Origin: Ridgeia piscesae
Lineage: Eukaryota; Annelida; Polychaeta; Sabellida; Siboglinidae
NCBI GenBank assembly: GCA_025642075.2
Contig: JAODUO010000469.1
Location: 371,501-435,500, forward strand
Direction of reading: 5' to 3'
DNA: 64,000 bases
The notes beneath the pieces were generated by a model. The model searched no databases, was not told the DNA's origin, and saw only the letters and a program-made list of their open reading frames with translations. Positions within the stretch are counted from its first letter, which is position 1; every line of letters begins with the position of its first letter. Below, piece after piece: positions 51,001 to 63,943 of the stretch. The position numbers and the translations under genes are program-made.

Positions 51001-54000
51001 TCGGAAAAACAAACCATGGGTTGCACTGCACGTAGGGAGATTAAACAGAAGCTTATTTGCAAATAGATTACTGAAGTCATGTAACATTTTATGTTACTGG
51101 GATGGACATAGCAAATACAACTGTTTTAGTTGTGCAGTTTTAAGAAAACTATAAATGCAACATAACCTTTGAACAAAACTTTATATTCCATAGTTACAAC
51201 AGAGCAGTTGCAACTGATTTACTTTACAAGATGGCCAAAGTAATGTAATGTGAAACATAAAATATGAAGTTCAAAGTTCACCAAAACTGAGTATGAAAAT
51301 GAGTACTGGTAGCAGTAATCTTTTAAAGACAGTCATACATTTTGAAAGAAACCTATGCAGCTGTTTTCGACAAACGTCATTCTGTTAGAATTGATATTCA
51401 GACATACCTTCGCAAAACTTCAAAATCCCAGCTGCAGTAGTTTCCCAGGTTCAAGTATCCAGGCTTTACCAGGCAGACATTATCATAATGAGGCAGGACT
51501 CCATTTGAAGGTCATAATTTCTAGTCCCCTGAGGCACAGATGTGGTTAGCTGCTGCGAGTCCGAGACAACCAGAAGACCGTTGACAGCTGCGTTCTCATG
51601 CCACAAAGACAGACGCCTCTGCACAACCAAACCCTCTCTATTCAGTCTTACTTTCTGCACCAACCAACAACAGCAGCAGTTATCCGGAAAATGTGGGCCA
51701 ATCCATTCTGGGCCTGTGTTTGCAGTTGAAGTGGCCAGCGACAGGAAAGCTTGCCGGTTGAGAGTCTTCCTGTTTACACATCTCAACTCATGTCTCAAGA
51801 AGACGCTAGTTCTCTCAGTCAATCCATAACCTACTTCCTCCAGCCTTGTCCCAGCAGCCGTGGTGGAGGCACCACAGCGCTGCCCTGTGCATCGCTGGGG
51901 ATTTCACTGGTCATGTTCCCATCAAAGGCAGACAGAGTGACCACTCCTGGCCTTGAATATCTTAGCGGCTGTCGGGTGTCGTTACCTCAGATTTCAGCAG
52001 TAATCCAGGATTGCACAGGTGCATGTAGAATCGTATTTTAAGTTTTATCCAATCAAGAAATTAGTTGTTGCATACACATTTTTTGTTAGAGATGCGTTTT
52101 GTAGTTACAGATCTAAAGAAAAACTGTTATTAAGTGTTAGAAACAAAAATAAACTCAGGCAAAATATGAATATGAATGAGTAAACTGCAAAAGTATAACA
52201 AAATCATAGCTAGACACTTTCTATTTTCATTTTTTTGCTATAAGATGTCTAGATATTTACTGGCATGTATAAAATGATCTGAAACCGTAGCATTTTGTTG
52301 GCTTCCTTTCTATTTCTGAATCTGAAATGTTCAATATTCTGCCCTTTGCCAACTGTCAACGAGGTCCCATGTGGGACCCATCCATCTTGACCCAGAGACA
52401 CAAATTAGCTGTCAATTCAGCCCTGGTCCACACACACACCATCCACATCTGGCCCAAAGGAGTCACTTCAACCAGGCTGACATTCTAAATAAGGAAGTCA
52501 GCTTTGTGTTGATCTCAAGACAAGTGTTTGCCTAGTTGAATACAGTCAGCAATAACGATCACCTCCGAATCACTTGCGTGTGTAAACGCATGCATTTGTA
52601 TGTGTACATAGTTGTCAGTGTTGTGTGGGTAGATAACAGTGTGCAAAATTACACACATGAAATTATGACATTGTATGCAATTTTACATCAGCAATTTGTG
52701 ACAAGGTTAATCCAGTGACCAAGTAAATGTCAACAGATAATAAAATAAATCTGTGCAATCGCAAGCAAAAGTATAAATTTATAAATGATTGAGGGCAATC
52801 CTTGCATTTAATAACAACTTTCTGAAAAATTGCAAGTAGGCAACGTTTAAAAAAATTCATTATTGAAATATGTGTGTATATTGTGAAAGTGGTTTCATGT
52901 GAGCCATCAAACAGAAGTCCAAACTGTTGCTGATGGATTGGGTAATTTAAATAAATTGAACTATTTGCCGAGATTGGGATATAAGGAACAGATGCTACAT
53001 TAACTATGTAATTATGCAATAATTGGATAACTGGGTAGGTAAGCCAATAAAGCCAGACGACACTGCGGCTAATCCTTCAAGCGTGCATCTCGCTTGACAT
53101 CTCTAATGCCGAACAGGACTGATATTTCGGCGGAAGAAAACTCTTAATTAACATCGACTTCCATTTTGCAAAATTTATGTGCAATATGTCACATGTGACA
53201 CATCACTGTGATCAACAAAGGGCACAGTTATTTTACTTCCATGTTTTTATAAATTGTTATTCTCTTTTGTAGAAATACTGATAGTACAAACTACTAAGCA
53301 TTTAACATATGCCATCATCCTGCCAGGTTTATAATATTAACAAAAAATGGGAAGATTGACTTGTTTATTTACTAAAACTATTATCTATTATTTATGATTT
53401 TTTATGTACATAATGTACTTATTATGTCTGAAATAAGCCATTATTATTATCAAATTATTATTATAAATAATGGTAACATTAAACCTACACTAATGATTTC
53501 CTGAAACAAAAGCTCCTCATTATTATTATGACATTGTGTGAATCACTCTAAAGAACAATGGGAGGTCATGTGACCTCAGCAGCTGAGTTCCACCATGATG
53601 GATGACGTAAAAATCTAAGGATTAAATTTCAGTCAATAATGAAATCAAGAACACTGAACGTGAATTATTAATCCCCAACCATTCAAGTGATTTAGCTTAA
53701 AAGCAATTAATTAGATTGTGCAACAGGAGAGGACTGCAAGGCTACGATGTCTTACCACATCACACATGGCTTCAGTTCATAGTGAAATGTCTGCATGATG
53801 AAAAAGTCTACCAAAGTCTACATTCAAATCTATCAGAAGTACATCCTTCAGATGTCTTTAAAGTGGTCAACTACAGTCCTACACTAACTACACACAAGCT
53901 CATCAGTAGCATTCGCTGTGAAGAACAGCACTTCAACAGCACTGGACATCTTCAATATGTTTGTAAGTGCAGCACTCTGCTTGTTAGCAAATGCCCCATA

Positions 54001-54140
54001 ACATGAGTGAAAATTACCTGAGAAATGCACCATAACATGAATGAAGAAGTGCCACATCAGTGCACCACAATGTGAAGGTTGACTCACCTGGTAAATGCTC
54101 TATAACATGAAGGCATCATTAGGAAGAGCAGCGACAGCTA
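48007..54140. other. Gene-free stretch
   Basis: No gene recognised. An AT-rich imperfect palindrome lies at about 53439-53473 (ccattattattat with ataataatgg). Open frames at 48186-48515, 50515-50832 and 51466-52041 overlap on both strands in stop-poor sequence and lack domain or consistent splice support. Confidence 0.5.
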
Positions 54141-54505
54141 ATTGACAATAAATCACAAGAGCTGCCCCAGTAAGTCACAGAGGCCAGGACATAAACATTA
54201 TGTCACAAGGAACTGCAGACAATAAGTCACAATGACTTGGGCATGGTAATAAGTCACAATGACTTGGGCATGGTAATAAGTCACAATTACTTGGGTACGG
54301 TAATAAGTTACGATGTCATATGCACGATAATAAGTCACAATGACAAGTGTGTTGTCAGGGAGTCCTAATGTCATGTAGATAATAAGTCACAACCAATTGT
54401 GTTTGACAATAAGTCAATACGACCTTGTGTGACAATAATGACATGTGTCTTGCCAATAAGTCACGATGACCTGTAATTAATAGTAATTCACAATGACCCA
54501 TAACT
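54141..54505. repeat. 27-bp minisatellite, about 10 degenerate copies
   Basis: Unit AATAAGTCACAATGACTTGG plus GCATGGT. Two copies starting at 54221 are identical and neighbours diverge. Copy lengths vary outward (21 to about 52 bases), so the array is old with a homogenised core. Confidence 0.9.
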
Positions 54506-57500
54506 AAGGACCATCATTTGTGACACTCAAATTTGACACTTAAACAGAGGGAATTGTTGAGTCCTTTCGATGACTTCACCCTCAAACTGGGTTGCTCTTG
54601 TTGTAGATAACTGACTGGCTGGCATATGGTCAACACACGTGATATCAATTCTGAAGCCAAACTAGACTACCGGTAACTTTGATGACATTTCTGAAAGTCT
54701 TATAGGACATTCTTTGTTAAGACTAGTGTTTACCTTTAGTGTGAATTAGCAAGAAAAGACATCCTTTATTGTCTCAATGGAGAAATTTGATTTGGGATAG
54801 AACAGAGAAGTCATTGATCAGACAACATTACCTGCATATGTCTTAGTTAACATTTTCATGTGACTGTTACGCATGATTAAGTAGCATGTGGGCATCACTA
54901 ACCAATGCGATGCTGCTCTGCAGTTGGGTGGATGCAGTGAAAGAGAAGTGAAAGTTTCCTTCTTTAGGTGCATCTGATAAGAACAAGATGAAAACTCGAT
55001 ATGACGATAACACCAACAAGCATCGTTTTCACTAGACCCCTATCCAATCATCAAGGGGCTGACTGCTTCCAAGTAGTTACCTGGAGAGTCGCACCTAAAC
55101 AATCTATTAAGAGGTCTCTATTGGCAACCCATCATATTATACCCTAATGATCATGAGCTATCTGTTGTAAAAATAGACACGGAAGAATACATTCTGTGGA
55201 GGTATCAGTCATCTCTGTATCATAATTAATATTATTACCTCTTGTAAACATTATCTACACCTGTCATTAAAGTGACAATGGGAGCCACTAATGACATCGG
55301 GTGATGAGGCATACCTTCTTAGGGTCACAGAGTGTTTGAACACTGGGCTACTAGGCCACAACTGATAGTCCTGTGCTGGCCTTGAGGAATCAGTGTCTTC
55401 ATAAAACACCTTGAAAATGAACATCATCAATTTATACACTTTTTTCGTATACAAATCAAAAGGTATTTTTCTGAAATTGCTTTTCCACCATAAACATTTA
55501 GCATTTCCATGCTCCAATGATGACTCCAGACTGCCCCGTTTATGATTACGCCAAATGATTTTGTTTGCTTCGCCTCTGAGCTTGACTTTTCAAGGATGTA
55601 AGTGCCATAGAAGTGGTAGTTACTTACCTTTTTCTTAATGGTTCATTGCATTTAAGAAAAAGGAAAATCATGTCCATTTTCTAAAGTTCTGCTATATTGA
55701 ATATGTAAACAAAATAGAATCATGCATAAAACCGATTTTGTAAAAACACAACTCTAAATAAAGCAGAGGTATCCATTTAGAAAATGTATGAAACATTACG
55801 CCACGAGTTTGTTGAAACCACTGAACTTGACAGTAACTGATGTCAGTGCACTCAGATGAATGTGGAAGTGAAGTCTATGGCACAGACACTGGTGCAGCCT
55901 TAAGACAATGGCTTGGTGACCAAGTCGCCTCCAAAGACCAGTGAGTCATATTAAGTGTCCTAGTCACGTTGCCAGTAACTGTCAAATGGCTGGCAATTTC
56001 CGATCAAGACCAACAATGATGCCAACACAGTTCCCCTATCTTGTCAATTATGTAAATCGACGGAGGCGGCCCGACAATCCGATTGAGTGTGTCCGCATAG
56101 TTTGCCAATCTTCCATGGGGTGCATGCATGCTTGTGCGCGCGCATACGTGCGCATTTATAGACCGCCTGGGGTGGTCAGATTAGGTTCCCACTCAGAACT
56201 CTTTACAGACCATTCCTGGCATCTGACTAGCAGGGCAATACACGATACCAGAATAGTTATAATAGTGGGCATAATTAAATACCATATTGCATTAGACAAG
56301 CTATTTATATGAAACATTTGGAGTGTATATGTCAAGGTAAAGAAATACCAAGGTGAAGAATTACAATTCTTTGTTGATTCAATACTCGTTTTTCTTCAGC
56401 AATCTATAAATAATTAATTATTATTATATTCACATACATATGTATATGATGGTCTTTTCTTATTACTGATGGGCAACTGTTGAGAGAACCTACTGGACTA
56501 CTGTGATGGCAAGATTGATTTTCCCTGTTGTTTGTGCGACTGTCCAGGCATCCTACTCCCAAAACCCATAGACACACTAACCATTGCCACGTTTCAAGGC
56601 TAAACATATAATTGTTGTCAAATAAATATGTGCATACTAATATCACATGGCCAGATAACAGAGCTAGCCACACCAATCATTACAGATACAGTGTATGTAG
56701 TTTCGTGAATAAAGATAACGATGTTTCGATCAGTACAGGACATAATGATAAGTGATTCAAGATAGTTGAAGAGGTTTGTAAACCACAGTTGAACATGTTG
56801 AATGAGTCCTGCGATTCTTAGAAAAACATAGTTTTTAATAATGATACATAGCAGAGAGGCATATATAATTGATCACACATGTGTTTATTCATACTCAGAA
56901 AAAGTAGGTCGCTATGATGCCTAGAACATCATCAAGATGTCTTGTTAAGACAGCGGATGTTGAAAACACAGAGACTGGATTCACTGGACTGACCATATTC
57001 AATAGGTAAGTGAAGCCATATATGATTATTATATTTATAGGAGACTGACTGCCCAGTGTCACCCGATGAGAGGTTATGAAAGCCACATAACATGCCGTGT
57101 GTTCTCATCAGATAGACAGATGATAGCGCGGTGCATGCCACGAGCATGGCTCATTTAGCACTGAATCATGATACCATTTATATAACACAGATATAACTCC
57201 GCACCTGTGAAACGAAGCGTTTTGCCACAGGTAGAAAGGAAACACAGACATCTATGTAACTGTACGCAAGGATAGCAAAGAAAGACATCCTAGAATCGCA
57301 GTGTCATATCCTAGCCATGACTTAACTCTTATTACAATGGGAATGATATGAATGCCCAGTCCTTGGAATTGGTTAGGTCTAACTGAAGAATCTTGGTGGC
57401 GATGATATTACCTTGAATGGTCGATGCCCAGAGAGGAAGGCTGTTACAACACAGCATGTGTCACAAGCCTGGCCAGAAAGAGGGAACTTTACCTTTCAGG

Positions 57501-57620
57501 GAGTCACAGACACCACACATTGAGCACACAAAACATGACAAGGAAGCACCAACTCCGACACTATTCAGAATCACAACAGGAGATGAGCAAGTGAACAATG
57601 CTGTAAATCATAGCAGTCGG
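54506..57620. other. Gene-free stretch
   Basis: No gene recognised. It contains a perfect 12-bp hairpin at 55627-55663 and an alternating gcatgcatg/gcgcgcgc run at 56120-56156 with Z-DNA potential. The minus-strand ATG frame at 56932-57147 has no domain. Confidence 0.5.
55627..55663. repeat. Perfect 12-bp stem-loop
   Basis: CCTTTTTCTTAA, a 13-base loop, then TTAAGAAAAAGG, exactly complementary. On the minus strand it ends in AAAAAG followed by GTAAGT, a consensus donor. I regard that as coincidental because no supported exon precedes it. Confidence 0.8.
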
Positions 57621-58150
57621 TGAGAGCCTTCCTGCGGGGACGAAACAACAATAACAAATATCCACAGACAGGAAATCAGGCAATTACCTTCACAGCGCAT
57701 CCATCACGGCCTCGAGACCTCCGTCTGTCTGTCTGTCTGTCTAGTCCGACTCAAACGCTGGGAGTCTGTCTGAGACCGAGTGAGGCACACACACACACAC
57801 GCGCACGCATCAGTGTCGTCTCCGGCAGTGAGACTCTCAGACCGAGGCGGCGAGTGAATGGCAACGACGAGGTATTGATCTGATCACCTGTACCTCCGTA
57901 GGCATCAATCATGGGTGATCTTCCAGCTGCTGGCTCCGTCTCTGCCACCAATGCCGCTTGGCTCCTCTCCTCGGCCCGCTCGCTGAAACAGAAATTGCCG
58001 GTTGGCGTAATTGTTCACTTGGGAGACACACCTCGGATCCATAAGTCGTCAAATGCTCGTTATCTGCGAGGAAACACACGCGTGACTGGGCCACGTGCCT
58101 GATTGCGCAGGCCCCTCCGATCAATGAGATCGGGGCATCGAGCTGGGGAA
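57620..58150. promoter_or_regulatory. CpG-rich island-like block, possible gene 5' region
   Basis: About 530 bases clearly richer in CpG and G+C than anything around it, containing a (GTCT)5 run at 57723-57742 and an acacac/gcgcgc run at 57785-57808. Good splice-like signals occur on the minus strand. A plus-strand ATG in favourable context (57911) opens 63 codons, MGDLPAAGS onward. Such blocks often mark transcription starts. Direction cannot be settled from sequence. Confidence 0.4.
57894..57982 (-). CDS. Possible internal coding exon (unknown protein)
   Basis: On the minus strand a strong acceptor (AATTTCTGTTTCAG, ending at 57983) is followed by 89 open bases ending at GGAG with donor GTACAG (57893-57888). 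The frame reads ERAEERSQAALVAETEP and then AAGRSPMIDAYGG: charged, Ala-rich and low in rare residues, lying inside the CpG-rich block. It starts with one leftover base and ends with one (phase 2 in, phase 1 out). An upstream ATG GAT CCG AG with donor GTGTGT near 58035 has a compatible phase, but the intervening intron would be only about 50 bases, short for most animals. No family is recognised. A competing plus-strand frame overlaps it. Confidence 0.22.
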
Positions 58151-61100
58151 TGTGTGGAGGTAACAGTTAGACTGCTAGACACCTCGTCATACACTGATAA
58201 CAAGATTGTCATTTAAAACCTTACGATTAGGCTTATCAAGAGTCCAACAAATTTTCTACTCTCTTTACTGTCTACTATTGACTGAAAAAACTGATATTGC
58301 ACTACCCGGTATATTCTAAGTGTTTTTTTACATGCTCAAAGTGTATGCTAAGTGTTAACTGTTACTTTCTTATTAATTGCTATATTATCATGTAAATGAA
58401 ACAAGTTATTTCTAGCCATTTCAAAGATTTTCTAGGAAATAAAATAAGATTTCATCCAAATGAAGCCTCCTGACTATTTCAGATGGCTGGCCATTATAAG
58501 TTGAAAGTTATTGAACATTTTAAATCAAAGTCTACTGAAATATAAATTGGTTTACAAGTTGGTCTATAAAGCAATCAAACGTGTACTGCAATACGGCACA
58601 TTGTCGATTCATCTTTATTTAGCAATTTCATTCCTCAATATTAGACTGGCAGTGCACAATATCTTGGAGCTCATATGTCTCTTGAAGTCAGCCATGGGAA
58701 GTCTGTCTGTAGACACGGATTTCCTGGAAGCATCTGCAGACATGCGGAATGACCAAAATAAACCATATACAATTGCCAGGATATTGCATGCCCATGACGG
58801 TATCTGTGTAATATTTATGGCATGTTTTTACTGACATTCTGGGTTACAACCGTGCTTGATTGCCTTCATATATTCAAGTAAAATGATCTGATGGTTTTTC
58901 CGGTATCAGTTATTCGTTACAAACCTTCAGACTTCTGCTGGCTCTACAAATGAAGGATGTGCTGTGAATATGCCCACTGACGATGGAAGGTAAATATCAT
59001 AAGGCGTGGTGGCGCCACTGTTGTGTAACGCATATCGCGTCTTGACCACGCAAACAGTATTTAATGACGTTTTCACATGACCGAGGAGTAGAGTTATTTA
59101 TGGAATGTCTCAGATCTAGGCTGTAAATATGCCATTAATGTGAGTAGTGAGCATTAAGAAGCGTTCAGGTGTCATGCCATATGGAGATATTGAATCAGTG
59201 TTTTTACCACTCCAACGATGCAATCAACGGCAACAACAGGGTGGTCTGCAAAAAAATACTGATGAAACTGAAAAAAATACAGACATCTTAGTCATGGTCA
59301 CATGGCGATCTATATCAACTCTCAGCCACTTCCAATACAACGACACCACTGTATGTGACAATATATCACGGACATATGTTGATGACATGGTAACGACGGC
59401 CAGACAGCTTATCAGTCAAACAGTTGTGATTTAAGTGCTGAGACAACCCTAATAATAATGTCTCCAACAATCAAGTCATTATCGCAGTTATGATTTCAGT
59501 TCACTCTACCACACTATCATCCTGCCAGATAGCTGTGCGCTTCAACAAGATAACTATCCACAGCAACAACACACAGACAATGAAGCTGAATGAACTGCTG
59601 CCTTATCAAGAGTCGACAATTTTACCATTACGTGTGGCCTGGCCTTTCTGACATCGAAAAATTCTGTTTTAAACATCTCCTGCACCACTACCAGTCAACA
59701 GGCAATTTGTACCAATCGTTTATCACAGTTTGTGAGTAAGAATATGCTTATCTAAAACTGACACTAGCACTCTGCAGAATTCCAATTACATTTGAAGATC
59801 TTTGATTACAGTTAAATTATTACTATGCATATTGTGACAACACATTCTAGTATGGTACTATCAGTGAACTAACACCATCACCATCATGTTATGTTCAGAT
59901 TATACACTTAGTGTATGAAATCGAATTTGGAGTATTTTCAATATCTTCAATGGGCACAGTGGCATGGCTAAACTGTTCAAACAATAATTGATGTACACAT
60001 CTTGTATCACGACAACGGTCTCTGCTGCCATGTACAATTATCGCACAGGACATGATGACAGTACACAGCTACACTATTGTGTAACTGTTAAATGCTTACA
60101 CAATTCCACAAGGAACCCACCCAGACATCTGGTAATATCACCCACCAATTACATGATGCTGCAACTTTCATTCATCACCCTGAAGTTCCAAGAAACCGCA
60201 TCCAGCAGACTGCTGTGGAGAACAGTATTGGACAGGCTTCCTGCACCAGGACAATGTCATCAATCGTGGAGCGGCCTATGATTAATGAGCAGTTTGTGTG
60301 CTTGCTACATCGGCAATACTGTGATATTCTGATTGATAGTAGAAGCTCTGACAGTTGGCTACTTGGATATCGAGTAAGACCCATGTTAAACAGAAGGGAT
60401 GAGAGATGGCCTACTATGGTTTGACTGCGCTATTCTCTGCTGCAGCCCCGGACTCATCAGACCTGGCCGTTTTAATCAGGATTAGGGGATATGCATTTTA
60501 AATGAAGCTGTGTAGTTTTTGTTTCAGAAAATGTCAGGATTCTGAATGGATGTGTTAATTACCTTTACGTCTATCAGGCCAACTAAACTATAAACTTGTT
60601 TCTTGTCCCCACCACTCTCTTTTTGACAGTTGCCTCCTTTGAGTTTACTATTAAAAAGGCAATGAAATACCCAGGAGTTTTCTCATTACCCGGAAACTCC
60701 CCAAATCTGAGCAGGCGAGCCCTGTAATTAAAACGTAAAGAGAATGAAGACATGCAACATTTAGATTCACCATTAAGAAACTCTGAATGTATCAATCCTG
60801 GGTAAGCCCTTGGAATGTATTTTAATTCATTTTTAAATGTTTTTTATATATGTGATGACGTTTGAGCCTTTGAGACTAAAATTTGTAGTATTAAATACTG
60901 TTATGTACACTCAATTCTTCATTTCAATGACAGTGATCATTTCCAGGAAAACAAATAGAACAACTGATATTAAACAATTCCTCTAGATATATTTTTGTCT
61001 TTAAAAATATTTTATTTTTACTTACCATCAATGTCTCAAAGTTGTCATTGTCATAACCAGGCTGGTTTCATGAAACCACCAAGAACATTCTTGATGCTAA

Positions 61101-61894
61101 AGATGGCTGTCTTAGCAAATGAAAATACTGTTTTCCATAAGTCAATCCTGGAGTGTACTAAAACATGAGCCACCAAATAGTTCATGAAACTGGCACCTGT
61201 CAAATAATACTATTATAGGTTCCTGGTGATATCATTGTTCTGTCCAGAATCACACCAACTGTCCCGTAAGTTGCACACAACTAGTAGTATTGCTTTCCTT
61301 TAGAGTCCACAACGCTGTAGATGATTTGACATGAGACAGAGCTCTAGCACACAGTGTGTGAGTGTGACTGACAGCGGTACACCTGTAGCCTGAGTCTGTC
61401 TCCCCACCTGTCGGCTGTAAGCAACGCAGACATCTACGTTGCAGAGAAGAACCAACCCTCGAGAGACCAACTGTCTCGTGACATTTCACGTCCCGAAATC
61501 AGTGCCACAGTCAATTTACAAGCTAACCAGACAGTGGATGCCTCACATATGTAACCATTATTGCTGTCATTCCTGGCCGTCTGCAGTTGGATACATTCAA
61601 TTACATCTGCACTGTACACCACAAACCAGTCGGTACATGTATAATACATATTTGAAATGGCCCATATGTCAGTGGAGCTTGTTACCTAATCTCTGTCAAC
61701 TAGAAATTAACCTTCTGCTTTGGTCTGTGCTAACCTTTCGCTGACGTTGTCGTTAGCAAAACGTGGGGCCACTTTGATGAATGACACTGGCCTAATGTCA
61801 CTGCCTGTCACAGGTGCCCGCTGTATAATTAAAACATTCAGAAGGTGGACAGAATGGAGGACGCTGCAGCCTGTGAGGAACATGTATGGATTTT

Positions 61895-61910
61895 GCCACA
61901 GGTGGCAGTA
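61895..61910 (+). promoter_or_regulatory. CTCF-like motif (partial)
   Basis: GCCACAGGTGGCAGTA keeps the ACAGGTGGCAGTA core but deviates in the first positions of the consensus. Confidence 0.28.
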
Positions 61911-62234
61911 TCCTTCCTAACATGCGATGATATTTCTGAAAGTGACCATCCAGTCACTGTCAGACTCCGGGAGAACATTGTCTAATAATCTGGCTAGAGC
62001 CCCCACCACACCTACACGTTCTGTCTACATCACATTAACTAGGTCCTGTGCCAGAACTTGTTTAACTATTAATCATACATCTCGGCAATCAATCCAATCA
62101 GTGTCTGCAACCTCTAATAAATTCAACAGTTGGCAATGCGAATTCCATTACAAGTGGACAAACGTCGGAGGCACAGACATGCGATGAGTTGTGTGTGGCC
62201 ACTCAGCTCACTCTCCATCCTCTGCCCCATCAGA

Positions 62235-62380
62235 TTCCATCAGCTGCAACCCTCAAGCACTACCAAGTACTCTCACCTGTTCCATCAGGTGTGCACACTC
62301 TTGATTATTCCATCAGATGTGCACCCTTGTTTGTTCCATCAGAATCTGACTTAGAGTCTTGTATGTTCCATCAGGTATAT
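62235..62380. repeat. Degenerate TTCCATCAG repeat
   Basis: TTCCATCAG recurs at 62235, 62280, 62308, 62334 and 62366, and is followed by tgtgcac-type sequence after the second and third copies. The irregular 26-45 base spacing suggests a decayed minisatellite. Each copy mimics a splice acceptor or donor, which makes exon prediction here unsafe. Confidence 0.65.
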
Positions 62381-62845
62381 ACTACAATATTTCCCAATGT
62401 ATCTATTCTTACTAATACACCAACACCCTGTGCTGCAAAATAATATTCAGAAGCAAGTATCTTTGTCAGTATTCGAGATGGCCAGCCAATGTGCCAGATT
62501 CGCAGCACAATTCGCATTCATTGTTGTGTTATAACGGTACAGCCGCCAGCCATGCTTTGCACATGCTCAGTGCCTTCTCTGCCGACCACTCGCTCACTTA
62601 CACAGATCTGGTCGAGCCTTTAGCCACAGCATGTCCACCTTCATGCTCAATTAAACCCATACTCGCTGACACTTTGTTCTGCTCAGAATTACCTCACCTG
62701 GCAAATGTGTCTAAGGACAGCCCTCAGCAGGCATTTTACCAATTTCAGGTATTATTGATCGCAATATCAGCACGATATCACATGGCTGAACATATAAAGT
62801 GTCAAATTATCTTACTGTGACTGTACAAAGTTCTGCAACATCAGA

Positions 62846-62846
<1 letters not shown>

Positions 62847-62902
<56 letters not shown>
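62847..62902. repeat. (TA)n microsatellite
   Basis: About 28 uninterrupted TA units. Confidence 0.97.
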
Positions 62903-62907
<5 letters not shown>

Positions 62908-63669
62908 TATAGTATAAACATTAATAGCCATATAAAATGGATTAAATAAAAGATAGTCTTACTGTATCAAGTTAAAATTAAGTTTTTAACCTAGACTCAA
63001 ATTAACCAAAATAAGTAATTTTGCGAATGGATAAAATACGTTTGGTTACTAAAAACGGAAGAATTTTTTCGAATCTAGCTTAATAAAAAATAGACCTACT
63101 TAACAGAATGACTGAAAGATAAAACATATCATAATGTTGTCAGTCTATCCTTCCCACAGCCAGCTAACAATTGTCCCACCACTTCTGTCAATCTCATTAT
63201 CTCTGACAATTCAACCTCCACACACAATCAGAAATGTCAGTTTCACTCATGGATGATTCCATCCCACGCAGGCAGACACCTCGGTTCTGTAGACACTGAC
63301 ATCTCCCATGTCACCTGTCCCAGCCATCGTCCCCACAGTTCTGTCCCACACATCATTACATGTACTTCTTCTGGTCACCAGCTGTCTCCATTCAGAGGTC
63401 AGCCATGCCCAAGGGGTGGTCAGTGACCATAGTCAACCAGATCTGTCTGCCAAGTCTACACAGAATATGAACTTAACCGGGAGCAGTACATGGCAGCTTG
63501 GCATTGACATCTGATGAACAAGCATTGTGTTTGTTTCTGGGTTTACCTGTGTCTATGTACACAGCTGTGAACCTCATTGTTACTGTATAATCTGGGCCCC
63601 CCTGTCTGGGTCAGAACTGAGCAGCTATCCACGGAAATGTTAATAGCCTGCCAAGATCATAATATTATA
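62903..63669. other. Stretch without a confirmed gene
   Basis: An open plus-strand frame at 63160-63397 follows a good acceptor (tctatccttcccacag). It is described as a finding but not called as a gene. Nothing else is recognised. Confidence 0.4.
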
Positions 63670-63737
63670 TAAAAAGGACTTGCATTTCAACAATATGTAA
63701 TGTGGGTGGGTTATTAATAGCCAAGATTATATATACA

Positions 63738-63804
<67 letters not shown>

Positions 63805-63848
63805 AACTCACATTTAACAATACTAACGTGGGTGGGTATATTGATTAA
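63670..63848. repeat. Duplicated segment carrying an internal (TA)n array
   Basis: A 45-50 base segment at about 63670-63715 (aaggacttgcatttcaacaa ... gtgggtgggttattaat) recurs at about 63801-63848 (aagaactcacatttaacaat ... gtgggtgggtatattgattaat). The copies are separated by a (TA)n tract at 63743-63801. It looks like a tandem duplication whose junction holds the microsatellite. Confidence 0.75.
63743..63801. repeat. (TA)n microsatellite
   Basis: About 29 TA units, preceded by tatatacatgtaca. Confidence 0.97.
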
Positions 63849-63941
63849 TTTCAGCTGTATAAAATTAATTTCTGTTTTTAATAAATGTGTGCATACAACT
63901 GTTGATCCATGTTTTGTTTGATGAAGTTATTTTATGCTGAA

Positions 63942-63943
<2 letters not shown>

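Larger units (their letters stand above)
58151..62846. other. Gene-free or weakly exon-like stretch
   Basis: No recognised gene. From about 61.2 kb the sequence becomes stop-poor in several frames on both strands, with scattered acceptor-like and donor-like signals, so isolated exons are possible but not demonstrable. A CTCF-like site (61895) and a degenerate ttccatcag repeat (62235-62380) lie here. Confidence 0.4.

Noticed and set aside
59147..59434. TYVDDMV in an open frame, like the YxDD motif of reverse transcriptase
   Set aside because: The hydrophobic residues that precede YxDD in real reverse transcriptases are missing (here CDNISR), and no other polymerase motif is present nearby.
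61250..61744. Coding-looking frames (e.g. SNADIYVAEKNQPSRD) near 61.4 kb
   Set aside because: Four frames on both strands are open over the same bases, which points to stop-poor composition; no acceptor fits well.
61922..62187. Possible REJ/polycystin-like fragment (SCARTC ... FHYKWTN)
   Set aside because: The C-x2-C and Y-x-W spacing is only loosely similar, an alternative frame is as good, and no neighbouring exon supports it.
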